Below are positions 53,771 through 61,514 of a stretch of 64,000 nucleotides of DNA, piece by piece. The notes under the pieces are model-generated. The model saw nothing but the letters and a program-made list of their open reading frames with translations. It had not been told where the DNA came from and made no database searches. The translations under genes were made by a program, and so were the position numbers. The DNA comes from Rhizobium croatiense. GTDB taxonomy: Bacteria; Pseudomonadota; Alphaproteobacteria; Rhizobiales; Rhizobiaceae. The DNA lies in NCBI RefSeq assembly GCF_019793465.1, contig NZ_JAILYJ010000006.1, positions 124,001 to 188,000 on the forward strand, given 5' to 3'. Position 1 is the stretch's first letter. The number at the start of each line of letters is the position of its first letter.

Positions 53771-54196
53771 TTATCCCTCGAAGGGAACGAAAATCTGCGA
53801 GCGGGTGACGATACCCTTCATGCATTCGCCGGCAGCCGGCCCGTCGCAGACCGGCGTGTCGTTGATCAGGATGCGGGTCACGCTCTCGCATTTGACATTC
53901 GGCATGTCGAACTGACGCACCCGCTTCTTGCCTTGCGGCAGATCGCGGAAATCGAGCACGGTGATGCGGTCGACGGCATTCTTGTCGTTGAAGAAGGCAA
54001 GTTCGAAGGACACCTTGTTGATGGCGGCGGGCAGCTGGTTGAGCGCGACGAAGGTCATCATGCAGCCCTTCTGCGAGGGTGCCAGCGCGTTGAGCTCGAC
54101 ATTGAGAGAGGCTGCCGGCGCCGTCTCCTGTGCCTGGCATACGCTCGCAACCGCCATCACCCAGCCGGCCGCAACGGCCGCAAACCTACCCGTCAT
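53771..54196 (-). CDS. Secreted protein of unknown function upstream of tonB
   Basis: This 141-residue protein has a signal peptide (1-22, ending VCQAQ) and a beta-rich soluble domain with paired Cys residues (KGCMM, VKCES, PVCDG, GECMK) likely to form disulfides. I do not recognise the family. ATG 54196 has GGAGAAG at the correct distance. It precedes tonB by 57 bases on the same strand and is divergent from hmuP across an iron box, so a role in iron or heme uptake is likely. Confidence 0.75.
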   Translation of the reverse strand: MTGRFAAVAAGWVMAVASVCQAQETAPAASLNVELNALAPSQKGCMMTFVALNQLPAAINKVSFELAFFNDKNAVDRITVLDFRDLPQGKKRVRQFDMPNVKCESVTRILINDTPVCDGPAAGECMKGIVTRSQIFVPFEG

Positions 54197-54259
54197 GATC
54201 TTCTCCGCCATTGTCGCCGGCCGCCGGCGGGCAGCCGCAAATCAGCAATCTCAAAAACT

Positions 54260-54274
54260 TGACTACGTTAGTCT
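54260..54274. promoter_or_regulatory. Imperfect iron-box candidate in the tonB/hmuP divergent region
   Basis: TGACTACGTTAGTCT matches TGA-N9-TCA except for the last base. It sits 63 bases upstream of the secreted-protein gene that precedes tonB. Confidence 0.35.
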
Positions 54275-54297
54275 CCTATTGCGTCTTTAAGAAACTA

Positions 54298-54312
54298 TGA
54301 GTAAGAAAGTCA
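54298..54312. promoter_or_regulatory. RirA-type iron-responsive operator between tonB cluster and hmuP
   Basis: TGAGTAAGAAAGTCA matches TGA-N9-TCA exactly, 60 bases before the hmuP start and 101 bases before the divergent gene. hmu genes of related rhizobia are known RirA targets. Confidence 0.65.
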
Positions 54313-54372
54313 AGTTAATTGTCACCACACCGGGGACCACCGATCCCCGGCTTCACGGAATTGCCAACCGAC

Positions 54373-54555
54373 ATGATGGTTGAAAAGCCAGATAGCTTTA
54401 AGCATGCGCCGCTGCCCAGCGAGCCGGCGGCGCAACATCGGATCGTCGACAGCGCGGATCTTTTCCGCGGCACGAACGAGATCGTGATCAGACACGACGG
54501 GCTGGTCTACCGCCTGAAGATCACCCGCCAGGGCAAGCTCATTCTTAATAAATAG
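54373..54555 (+). CDS. hmuP: Hemin uptake protein HmuP
   Basis: This 60-residue protein ends with the HmuP domain (PF10636): IVDSADLFRGTNEIVIRHD followed by YRLKITRQGKLILNK. In Sinorhizobium and Bradyrhizobium, HmuP activates or is needed for expression of the heme receptor. The first in-frame ATG pair is at 54373; the frame extends to a TTG at 54319, which lies just after the iron box. It is followed by hmuS after 20 bases. Confidence 0.87.
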   Translation: MMVEKPDSFKHAPLPSEPAAQHRIVDSADLFRGTNEIVIRHDGLVYRLKITRQGKLILNK

Positions 54556-54575
54556 GGCCAATAAGTAGGTAAGAT

Positions 54576-55625
54576 ATGACTGAACAGAAAAGACCGGCGC
54601 CGGCCGAAATCCGTGCGTTTCGCGCCGAAAATCCAAAGATGCGCGAGCGCGATATCGCCGCCCGGCTGAAGATTTCCGAGGCAGCCCTCGTTGCCGCCGA
54701 AACCGGCATCAGCGTGACCCGCATCGATGGCAGCGCGCTGAAGCTTCTGGAACGCGTCGCCAGCCTCGGCGAAGTGATGGCGCTGTCGCGCAACGAAAGC
54801 GCCGTGCACGAGAAGATCGGCGTTTTCGAAAACATCAAGATGGGCATGCAGAGCGCGATCGTGCTCGGCGAGAACATCGACCTGCGCATCTTCCCGAGCC
54901 GCTGGGAGCATGGCTTCGCCGTATCCAGAAAGGATGGCGACCAGGAGCGTCTCAGCCTGCAATATTTCGACAAGGCGGGCAACGCCGTGCACAAGGTGCA
55001 TCTGCGACCGAATTCGAATGTCGAGGCCTATCACGCGATCGTCGCCGAATTGAAGCTCGAAGACCAGTCGCAGGAATTCGTCGAGGCGGAGATCTCCAAT
55101 GCCGCCGATGAGGCCGCAGATGTCGACCGCGACGCGCTGCGCGACAACTGGAGCAAGCTCACCGACACGCATGAGTTCTTCGGCATGCTGAAGCGCCTGA
55201 AGATTGGCCGCCAGGCGGCCATCCGCAGCGTCGGCGACGACTATGCCTGGAAGCTCGACAACGGCGCGACGGCGGAGATGATGCATGCCTCGGTGAAATC
55301 AGGTCTGCCGATCATGTGCTTCGTCACCAATAACGGCATCGTCCAGATCCATTCCGGCCCGATCTTCAACGTGCAGGCGATGGGCCCGTGGGTCAATATC
55401 ATGGACCCGACCTTCCACCTGCATCTGCGCCAGGATCACATCGCCGAGACCTGGGCCGTGCGCAAGCCGACCAAGGACGGCCACGTCACTTCGCTCGAGG
55501 CTTACAATGCCGACGGCGAGATGATCATCCAGTTCTTCGGCAAGCGCAAGGAAGGCTCTGACGAACGCGTGGAATGGCGTGAGATCATCGAAAACCTGCC
55601 GCGGGCAGCAAGCGTCGCCGCATAA
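54576..55625 (+). CDS. hmuS: Hemin-degrading/transport protein HmuS
   Basis: This 349-residue cytoplasmic protein of the HemS/ChuS family has two structural repeats (about 20-165 and 195-340). Landmarks are RAENPKMRERDIAARLKISEA near the start, FENIKMGMQSAIVLGENIDLRIF (in overlapping short segments) near 85 and FNVQAMGPWVNIMDP near 265. It receives heme from HmuTUV and passes it on or degrades it. GTAGGTAAG precedes ATG 54576. Confidence 0.92.
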   Translation: MTEQKRPAPAEIRAFRAENPKMRERDIAARLKISEAALVAAETGISVTRIDGSALKLLERVASLGEVMALSRNESAVHEKIGVFENIKMGMQSAIVLGENIDLRIFPSRWEHGFAVSRKDGDQERLSLQYFDKAGNAVHKVHLRPNSNVEAYHAIVAELKLEDQSQEFVEAEISNAADEAADVDRDALRDNWSKLTDTHEFFGMLKRLKIGRQAAIRSVGDDYAWKLDNGATAEMMHASVKSGLPIMCFVTNNGIVQIHSGPIFNVQAMGPWVNIMDPTFHLHLRQDHIAETWAVRKPTKDGHVTSLEAYNADGEMIIQFFGKRKEGSDERVEWREIIENLPRAASVAA

Positions 55626-55636
55626 GGATCGCGACG

Positions 55637-56566
55637 ATGACGATGCGTAACAATCTGCGCCGAATCCGCCCCTGGCAACTGGCGCTGACGGCGGCCGTCA
55701 TGGCGCTGCCGCTGATCCCTTCGGCGCCGGCGGTCAAAGGCATCGCCTTTGTCCGCGCCGCCCGCGCCGAGGACAGCAAGCTCGACACGTCGCGCCTGGT
55801 TTCGGTCGGCGGCGATATCACCGAGATCGTCTATGCGCTCGGCGAGGAACGCCGGCTGATCGCCCGCGACACGACGAGCACCTATCCGGAAGCGGCGCTG
55901 AAACTGCCCAATGTCGGTTATATGCGCGCGCTCTCGCCCGAAGGCATCCTCGCCATGAACCCGACAGCGATCATCGCCGTCGAGGGTTCGGGCCCGAAGG
56001 AGGCGCTGGCCGTGCTGAAGAATGCCAGCGTGCCCTTCGAGACCGTGCCGAGCCCGTTCACCCGCGACGGCATCATCGCCAAGATCGATCGCGTCGGCGC
56101 GCTGCTCGGCGTGCCCGACAAGGCGAAGGCGCTTGAAGGAAAGGTCGCGGCCGATCTCGATGCGGCGATCGCCGACGCCGAAAGGCGCCCGGAGGCCGAA
56201 CGCAAGCGCGTCCTCTTCATCCTCAGCGCCCAGAACGGCCGGATCATGGCCTCGGGCACCGGCACGGCGGCCGACGGCATCATCCAGCTTGCCGGCGCCG
56301 TCAATGCCGTCGGCGCATTCCCCGGTTATAAGCCGCTGACCGACGAGGCGATCATCGAAGCCAAGCCCGACATCATCCTGATGATGGACCGCGGCGATGC
56401 CGCCGGCACCAGGAACGAGGACCTGCTGGCCCAGCCGGCGATCGCGCTGACGCCGGCCGGCGAAAAGAAGGCGATCGTGCGGATGGACGGCATCTATATA
56501 CTCGGCTTCGGCCCGCGCACGGCCGCCGCCGCGCGCGAGCTCAACGCGGCGATCTACGGGGGCTGA
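55637..56566 (+). CDS. hmuT: Periplasmic heme-binding protein HmuT
   Basis: This 309-residue substrate-binding protein has an unusually long N-terminal signal region with hydrophobic core about 14-35, probably cleaved near ARAED at about 45. The mature domain has SVGGDITEIVYALGEE, GYMRALSPEGILAMNP with a conserved Tyr heme ligand candidate, and a C-terminal GFGPRTAAAARELN. It delivers heme from the outer-membrane receptor to HmuU. Eleven bases separate it from hmuS and two from hmuU. Confidence 0.92.
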   Translation: MTMRNNLRRIRPWQLALTAAVMALPLIPSAPAVKGIAFVRAARAEDSKLDTSRLVSVGGDITEIVYALGEERRLIARDTTSTYPEAALKLPNVGYMRALSPEGILAMNPTAIIAVEGSGPKEALAVLKNASVPFETVPSPFTRDGIIAKIDRVGALLGVPDKAKALEGKVAADLDAAIADAERRPEAERKRVLFILSAQNGRIMASGTGTAADGIIQLAGAVNAVGAFPGYKPLTDEAIIEAKPDIILMMDRGDAAGTRNEDLLAQPAIALTPAGEKKAIVRMDGIYILGFGPRTAAAARELNAAIYGG

Positions 56567-56568
56567 TC

Positions 56569-57681
56569 ATGGCCCTGCCGCAAGCCATGACGCAACGAAG
56601 GCGACGCTTTGCGGTGGCAGAGATCGGCGAAACCAGGCGGGCGGGCGACAGAAGGCGGCTCGCCGTGCTGGCGATCGCGCTGCTTGTCGCCGGCTCCGCC
56701 TTCGCGATGCTGTTTTCGGTGACGACAGGCGCCTCGGATGCCTCGATCTTCGACGTCATCGGCAACATGACCGGCTCAGAGGCGGCGCTGAGCGCCCGTG
56801 ACCGGATCATCATCTTCGATATCCGCCTTCCCCGCACGATCCTCGGCTTTCTGATCGGCGCCTCGCTGGCCGTCTCCGGCACGGTGATGCAGGGCCTGTT
56901 CCGCAATCCGCTCGCCGATCCGGGCCTTGTCGGCGTCTCCTCCGGCGCAAGCCTGGGCGCGGTCGCCATGATCGTGCTCGGCAGCGGCCTCGCGGCACCG
57001 TTCCAGGCGTTCTTCGGCATCTATGCCTTGCCGGTGGCCGCCTTCGGCGGCGGTCTTGTCACGACGCTGCTGCTCTACCGGATCGCCACCCGTCACGGCC
57101 AGACCTCGGTGGCGACGATGCTGCTTGCCGGCATCGCGCTCGGCGCGCTCACCCTCGCCCTCACCGGCCTGCTGATCTACGTCGCCAACGACCAGCAGCT
57201 GCGCGACCTGACCTTCTGGAGCATGGGCTCGCTTGCCGGCGCCACATGGACGAAGATCGCCGCCGCCGGCCCGATCATCCTGCTGTCCTTTATGGCCCTG
57301 CCCTTCATGGCCCGCGGCCTCAATGCCATCACGCTCGGCGAGGCAGCCGCCTTTCATATGGGCGTGCCGGTGCAGCGGCTGAAGAATGTCGCAATCGTCG
57401 GCGTCGCCGCGGCGACCGGCGCTTCCGTCGCCGTCAGCGGCGGCATCGGCTTCGTCGGCATCGTCGTGCCGCACATCCTGCGCATGGCGATCGGCCCGGA
57501 TCATCGTTTCCTGCTGCCGGCCGCAGCCCTTCTCGGTGGCTCGCTGCTGATCTTCGCGGATGTCCTGGCGCGCACCCTGGTCGCCCCTGCCGAACTGCCG
57601 ATCGGCATCATTACCGCAGCGGTCGGCGGCCCCTTCTTCCTGTGGATCCTGCTGAAGCAGCGTTCGCGCCTAGCCCTGTGA
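56569..57681 (+). CDS. hmuU: Heme ABC permease HmuU (FecCD family)
   Basis: This 370-residue permease has about ten membrane segments and the FecCD signatures LPRTILGFLIGASLAVSG near 85, NPLADPGLVGVSSGASLG near 120 and GGIGFVGIVVPHILRM near 290. It forms the heme channel as a homodimer with HmuV. The last bases overlap the GTG start of hmuV (GTGA). Confidence 0.94.
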   Translation: MALPQAMTQRRRRFAVAEIGETRRAGDRRRLAVLAIALLVAGSAFAMLFSVTTGASDASIFDVIGNMTGSEAALSARDRIIIFDIRLPRTILGFLIGASLAVSGTVMQGLFRNPLADPGLVGVSSGASLGAVAMIVLGSGLAAPFQAFFGIYALPVAAFGGGLVTTLLLYRIATRHGQTSVATMLLAGIALGALTLALTGLLIYVANDQQLRDLTFWSMGSLAGATWTKIAAAGPIILLSFMALPFMARGLNAITLGEAAAFHMGVPVQRLKNVAIVGVAAATGASVAVSGGIGFVGIVVPHILRMAIGPDHRFLLPAAALLGGSLLIFADVLARTLVAPAELPIGIITAAVGGPFFLWILLKQRSRLAL

Positions 57682-58499
57682 GCGATCTTGTGAGTGACGT
57701 GCAGATGATCAAAGTGTCCGGCCTCTCCGTGCGCCTTTCCGGCAAATTAATCATCAGCGACGTCGACTTCACCGCGAAGGCCGGCGAGCTGACGGCGATT
57801 GCCGGGCCGAACGGCTCCGGCAAGACGACGACGATGAAAGCGATCTCCGGCGAGCTCGCCTATGATGGCTCGGTGCGCATCGGCGGCGGCGAGGTGCGAG
57901 GACTGAAAGCCTGGCAGCTTGCCGCCATTCGCGGCGTGCTGCCGCAGGCGAGCACCATCTCCTTTCCCTTCACCGTGCGCGAGATCGTCCGCATGGGCCT
58001 GACTTCGGGCCTCAACCTCAATCCCGACCAGGCCGATGAGACGGCGGCCGCAGCACTTGCGTCCGTCGACCTCTCCGGCTTCGAAGGCCGTTTCTATCAG
58101 GAACTCTCGGGCGGCGAGCAGCAGCGCGTGCAGCTTGCCCGCGTGCTTTGCCAGATCGCCGAGCCCGTCGTCGACGGCAAGTCCCGCTGGCTGCTGCTCG
58201 ACGAGCCGGTCTCCAGCCTCGACATCAGCCATCAGCTGACCATCATGTCGCTCGCCCGCGATTTCTGCGAACGCGGCGGCGGCGTCATCGCCGTCATGCA
58301 CGACCTCAACCTGACGGCGCTCTTTGCCGACCGCCTCGTGCTGATGAAATCCGGCCGTCTCGCCGCCGCCGGCGGCATCGATGAGGTGTTGACCGATGAG
58401 ACTATGCTCTCGGTCTTCGGCTGCGCGTTGCGCATCAATCAGGTGCCTGCCGACGGCACGCCCTTCGTGCTCGCCCACAGCGCCGTTTCCCAGCGCTAA
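57678..58499 (+). CDS. hmuV: Heme ABC ATPase HmuV
   Basis: This 273-residue ATPase has Walker A GPNGSGKTTTMK near 45, signature LSGGEQQRVQLARVL near 145 and Walker B WLLLDEPVSSLD near 178, plus the His switch in VMHDLNLT near 212. It powers HmuU. The likely start is GTG 57678, overlapping the hmuU stop; GTG 57690 or ATG 57705 are alternatives in the same frame. It is the last gene of hmuPSTUV. Confidence 0.93.
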   Translation: MSDLVSDVQMIKVSGLSVRLSGKLIISDVDFTAKAGELTAIAGPNGSGKTTTMKAISGELAYDGSVRIGGGEVRGLKAWQLAAIRGVLPQASTISFPFTVREIVRMGLTSGLNLNPDQADETAAAALASVDLSGFEGRFYQELSGGEQQRVQLARVLCQIAEPVVDGKSRWLLLDEPVSSLDISHQLTIMSLARDFCERGGGVIAVMHDLNLTALFADRLVLMKSGRLAAAGGIDEVLTDETMLSVFGCALRINQVPADGTPFVLAHSAVSQR

Positions 58500-58513
58500 C
58501 CGCCGAGCCCGGC

Positions 58514-58538
58514 GGAACTTTTGACCGCCCGGCACGTT
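58514..58538 (+). promoter_or_regulatory. EcfG-type promoter of the DUF883/holin-like operon
   Basis: GGAAC (58514-58518), 16 bases and CGTT (58535-58538) match the general-stress consensus exactly, 110 bases before the DUF883 start. Confidence 0.72.
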
Positions 58539-58648
58539 GTCGGCAGTGATTTGGGTCAATGCCGCGCGGTCTCCTCTATGCAACGAACGGTGGTGACCCT
58601 GGTGCAGAACAGGCGGGCTTGCGCGCGCCCCAGCCAATGGAGACAGCC

Positions 58649-58993
58649 ATGACCTATTCCATCTTTCACTCCGGCCGCAGCCGCCGCAACGGCACTTTCC
58701 AAAATTTCGAATCCGGCATCGAGGAACAGATCGAGGCGCTGCGTGACGAGCTCGCGGAACTGACGCGCCTGGTCGGCAAGAGTTCGCGCCATCAGGGCGA
58801 TAAGATGCGCAGCCAGGCAAGTGCCGGCTATGAGGAACTGCTCAGCCGCAGCGAGGATCTATTACGCGAATTGCAGCATGGTTACGAGCGCGGCGCGACC
58901 GAGATGCGCGAGACCGTGCGCAAACATCCGCTGGCAACGATCGGCGCCGCAGCCGCCTTCGGCCTGGCCATCGCCTTCCTCGCGCGGCGCTGA
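58649..58993 (+). CDS. DUF883 (ElaB/YqjD-like) membrane-anchored protein
   Basis: This 114-residue protein has a long amphipathic helical region (about 20-90) and a C-terminal membrane anchor (HPLATIGAAAAFGLAIAFLARR), as in ElaB/YqjD proteins that tether ribosomes to the membrane in stationary phase. ATG 58649 has GGAGA upstream. It is followed after 9 bases by a holin-like gene. The EcfG promoter 110 bases upstream places it in the stress regulon. Confidence 0.87.
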   Translation: MTYSIFHSGRSRRNGTFQNFESGIEEQIEALRDELAELTRLVGKSSRHQGDKMRSQASAGYEELLSRSEDLLRELQHGYERGATEMRETVRKHPLATIGAAAAFGLAIAFLARR

Positions 58994-59002
58994 GGAAGCG
59001 CG

Positions 59003-59401
59003 ATGCTCTCGATCCTCAGCCTGCTGACGGGCGCAAGCGTGCATCGGACCGTCGCGCGCGCCAAGCGCGCCAGCATCTTCCTTGCGCTCGCCCTGCTCTT
59101 CCTCCTCACCGCCTATGCGCTGGCCGTCACCGCCGGCGCCATCTGGCTCGCCGGCATCTACGGCCCGGTCGGCGCCGCCCTCTTCCTGGCCGCTTGTGCG
59201 CTGCTGATCGCCGTCATCCTGGTGGTGGTGATGGTGATGATCAACGCCCAGGACAAACGCCGCGCCCGCGAGCGCCGCGCGGCGTTGGAATCGTTGGCGG
59301 CAGTCGGGCTCGGCCTCGTCCGCGCCCAGCCCCTGCTGACCGCCGGCGTGCTGGCGGCCATCGTCGCGGCCAATCTGGTGGGATCGAAGCGGGAGGATTG
59401 A
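59003..59401 (+). CDS. Phage-holin-like (Holin-X superfamily) membrane protein
   Basis: This 132-residue protein has two strong membrane segments (about 27-48 and 55-82), a basic cytoplasmic stretch DKRRARERRAALES and a third hydrophobic end near 110-127. It resembles small membrane proteins paired with DUF883 genes in many alphaproteobacteria (Holin-X, PF07332). No phage genes are nearby, so a role in envelope stress is more likely than lysis. Confidence 0.8.
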   Translation: MLSILSLLTGASVHRTVARAKRASIFLALALLFLLTAYALAVTAGAIWLAGIYGPVGAALFLAACALLIAVILVVVMVMINAQDKRRARERRAALESLAAVGLGLVRAQPLLTAGVLAAIVAANLVGSKRED

Positions 59402-59514
59402 ATTCCTTGCATCGCGCCTCCCCGACGCCGAAGAGGTGGTGCTCCGAATGACGATCGCTCTCTAAAACGATCCAAGCCGGCGCCGCTACAGGCAGCCGGC
59501 CTCTCGATCTCTCC

Positions 59515-60072
59515 TCAGAACGCAAACGCCTTCGAGGTCAGCGGCGCCGATGTAGCATCCGGGCCGAAATCGGCTTCGCCCGAGATTTGCAGCAATTCCT
59601 GCAGGCGTTGGCGGGCGCGGTTGACGCGGCTCTTGATCGTGCCGACGGCGCAGCCGCAGATTTCGGCGGCCTCCTCGTAGGAAAAGCCCGAGGCGCCGAC
59701 GAGGATGATCGCTTCGCGCTGGTCCGGCGGCAGCTGATCGAGCGCCTTCTTGAAGTCCTGCAGATCGAGCGCGCCATATTGCGAGGGGTGCATCGCCATC
59801 GATTCGGTGAAGAGGCCGTCGCTGTCCTGCACCTCGCGACCGCTTTTCCGCATCTGGCTGTAGAGCTCGTTGCGAAGGATCGTGAAGAGCCAGGCCTTCA
59901 TATTGGTGCCCATCTCGAAATGATCCTGCTTGGCCCAGGCTTTCATGATCGTATCCTGGACAAGATCGTCGGCACGGTCGTGGCGGCCGATGAGCGAGAT
60001 TGCAAAGGCGCGAAGACTGGGCAGGGCCGCCAGCAGTTCCCGCTTGAAGCTGGGTTGCATTTTATCTTCCAT
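59515..60072 (-). CDS. ecfG: General stress ECF sigma factor EcfG
   Basis: This 185-residue sigma factor has a region 2 with DLVQDTIMKAWAKQDHFEMG near 35 and a region 4 with LPPDQREAIILVGASGFSYEEAAEICG near 115-140 followed by GTIKSRVNRARQRL. It directs RNA polymerase to GGAAC-N16/17-CGTT promoters, five of which I can see close by. NepR, encoded 9 bases upstream, should hold it inactive until PhyR is phosphorylated. ATG 60072 is used; an ATG five codons in is possible. Confidence 0.93.
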   Translation of the reverse strand: MEDKMQPSFKRELLAALPSLRAFAISLIGRHDRADDLVQDTIMKAWAKQDHFEMGTNMKAWLFTILRNELYSQMRKSGREVQDSDGLFTESMAMHPSQYGALDLQDFKKALDQLPPDQREAIILVGASGFSYEEAAEICGCAVGTIKSRVNRARQRLQELLQISGEADFGPDATSAPLTSKAFAF

Positions 60073-60081
60073 GCGGCGATC

Positions 60082-60288
60082 CTATTCGGCCATCTTGGCG
60101 GAAGCCATCATCTCGGCATGGTCGAGCTTTTCGAGAAGATCGAGAAAACGATCCGGGATCGCTTCACCCTGTGCGGCCGCATAAAGCGACCGCAGTTTGA
60201 CGCCGATCTGGTTGTTCGGGTCCAGGATATCGCTTGCCCGCAGCTCCAGCTTGCGCTGATCGGCTGCTTCTTTCTTGCGTGTGGTCAT
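60082..60288 (-). CDS. nepR: Anti-sigma factor NepR
   Basis: This 68-residue protein has the NepR core: IGVKLRSLYAAAQGEAIPDRFLDLLEKLD, split here into IGVKLRSLYAA and EAIPDRFLDLLEKLD, the two helices that bind EcfG or PhyR. I chose ATG 60288 because the core starts shortly after; the frame extends to 60342. It precedes ecfG by 9 bases and is divergent from phyR. Confidence 0.9.
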   Translation of the reverse strand: MTTRKKEAADQRKLELRASDILDPNNQIGVKLRSLYAAAQGEAIPDRFLDLLEKLDHAEMMASAKMAE

Positions 60289-60441
60289 CAATTCGTCTTC
60301 TCGCCGGTTGTCTGTTCTGGGGGCGTGCACGGGCATCATCACGACTTCAACCAGCGAGACCGAGGCTTTCGATTATCGATATCGCCGAAGTTTGCCGCTG
60401 CGTGGGTCAAAATGCTACGCCCTTTCTGTGTCGGCTGGAAT

Positions 60442-60466
60442 AATGCGGCGCGGCAAAAAAAGTTCC
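60442..60466 (-). promoter_or_regulatory. EcfG-type promoter of nepR-ecfG
   Basis: On the minus strand GGAAC (60466-60462), 16 bases and CATT (60445-60442) match the GGAAC-N18-TT form described for rhizobial RpoE2. The third-last base differs from CGTT. Confidence 0.6.
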
Positions 60467-60475
60467 TGCCGTTCC

Positions 60476-60500
60476 GGAACTTTTTTATCAAGATGACGTT
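60476..60500 (+). promoter_or_regulatory. EcfG-type promoter of phyR
   Basis: GGAAC (60476-60480), 16 bases and CGTT (60497-60500) match the consensus exactly. The expected transcript starts about 40 bases before the ATG. Confidence 0.8.
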
Positions 60501-60545
60501 AATCGGTCATTGAAGCCAATGCCGGCCTGTATACAGGAGCCATAT

Positions 60546-61340
60546 ATGACACTTTCTACTCGAATTGCGCCGCACCTGCCTTATCTGCGTCGCTATTCCC
60601 GCGCACTGACCGGCACTCAGACTTCGGGCGACGCCTATGTCGCCGCCGTTCTTGAAGCCATCATCGCCGATCTGTCGATTTTCCCGGATACGGCGAATGA
60701 CCGGGTCGCCCTCTACAAACTGTTTACGCAACTGTTTGGTTCCACTGCAGTCCAGATTCCAGAGCCGACCTCGCCATATGCGTGGGAACAGCGCGCCACC
60801 CTCAATCTGTCCAAAGTTTCGCCAGGCGCCCGTCAGGCCTTTCTGCTCGCTTCCGTGGAGAATTTCCGCGTCGCTGAAATCGCAGAAATTCTCGAGCTCG
60901 ACGAACAGGATGTCATGCAGCTGCTCGACAAGGCTTCGCAGGAGATTTCCCGCCAGGTGGCAACCGATATCATGATCATCGAGGACGAGCCGTTGATCGC
61001 CATGGATATCGAACAGATGGTCGAAAGCCTCGGCCACCGCGTCACCGGCATCGCCCGCACGCATGCCGAAGCCGTGGCGCTCTACAATAAGACGAAGCCG
61101 AGCATGGTGCTCGCCGACATCCAGCTTGCCGACGGCAGTTCCGGCATCGATGCCGTCAACGACATTCTCAAGACGTCGAGCGTGCCGGTGATCTTCATCA
61201 CCGCTTTCCCGGAACGGCTACTGACGGGCGAGCGCCCCGAACCGACTTTCCTCGTCACCAAACCTTTCAACCCCGACATGGTCAAGGCACTGATCAGCCA
61301 GGCGCTTTTCTTCAATGAATCGACCAAGGTAGCCGCCTGA
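60546..61340 (+). CDS. phyR: Stress response regulator PhyR
   Basis: This 264-residue anti-anti-sigma factor has a sigma-like domain that mimics EcfG (about 1-135; region 4-like LSKVSPGARQAFLLASVENF) and a receiver domain (about 140-258) with the acidic pocket IIEDEPL, phosphoacceptor Asp191 in VLADIQLAD, Thr219 and Lys239 in LVTKPF. When phosphorylated it captures NepR and frees EcfG. ATG 60546 has AGGAG upstream. Confidence 0.95.
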   Translation: MTLSTRIAPHLPYLRRYSRALTGTQTSGDAYVAAVLEAIIADLSIFPDTANDRVALYKLFTQLFGSTAVQIPEPTSPYAWEQRATLNLSKVSPGARQAFLLASVENFRVAEIAEILELDEQDVMQLLDKASQEISRQVATDIMIIEDEPLIAMDIEQMVESLGHRVTGIARTHAEAVALYNKTKPSMVLADIQLADGSSGIDAVNDILKTSSVPVIFITAFPERLLTGERPEPTFLVTKPFNPDMVKALISQALFFNESTKVAA

Positions 61341-61360
61341 GACGCAATTTTCCGGCCTTC

Positions 61361-61386
61361 GGAACCAAACCGTCGAAACAGGCGTT
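61361..61386 (+). promoter_or_regulatory. EcfG-type promoter of the HWE kinase gene
   Basis: GGAAC (61361-61365), 17 bases and CGTT (61383-61386) fit the consensus with the longer spacer, 129 bases before the kinase start. Confidence 0.55.
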
Positions 61387-61514
61387 CCGGTGCTGCCGGG
61401 ACGCGCCGAAGGCCTTAACGGTTTTTGCAGCGCTTTGTTCTAAAGTTGGCAGACGGTTTCTGAAGGGGCGTTCCCTTCAGCGACGTTCAAGACGTCACAA
61501 GGAAAGGCGGCCGA

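Noticed and set aside
59003..59401. Holin-like gene as a sign of prophage
   Set aside because: No endolysin, capsid, integrase or att site is present. The gene is paired with DUF883 under a stress promoter.
60471..60480. GTTCCGGAAC palindrome as a second divergent EcfG -35
   Set aside because: On the minus strand the GGAAC at 60475-60471 has no GTT or TT at the required distance. Only the site at 60466-60462 fits.
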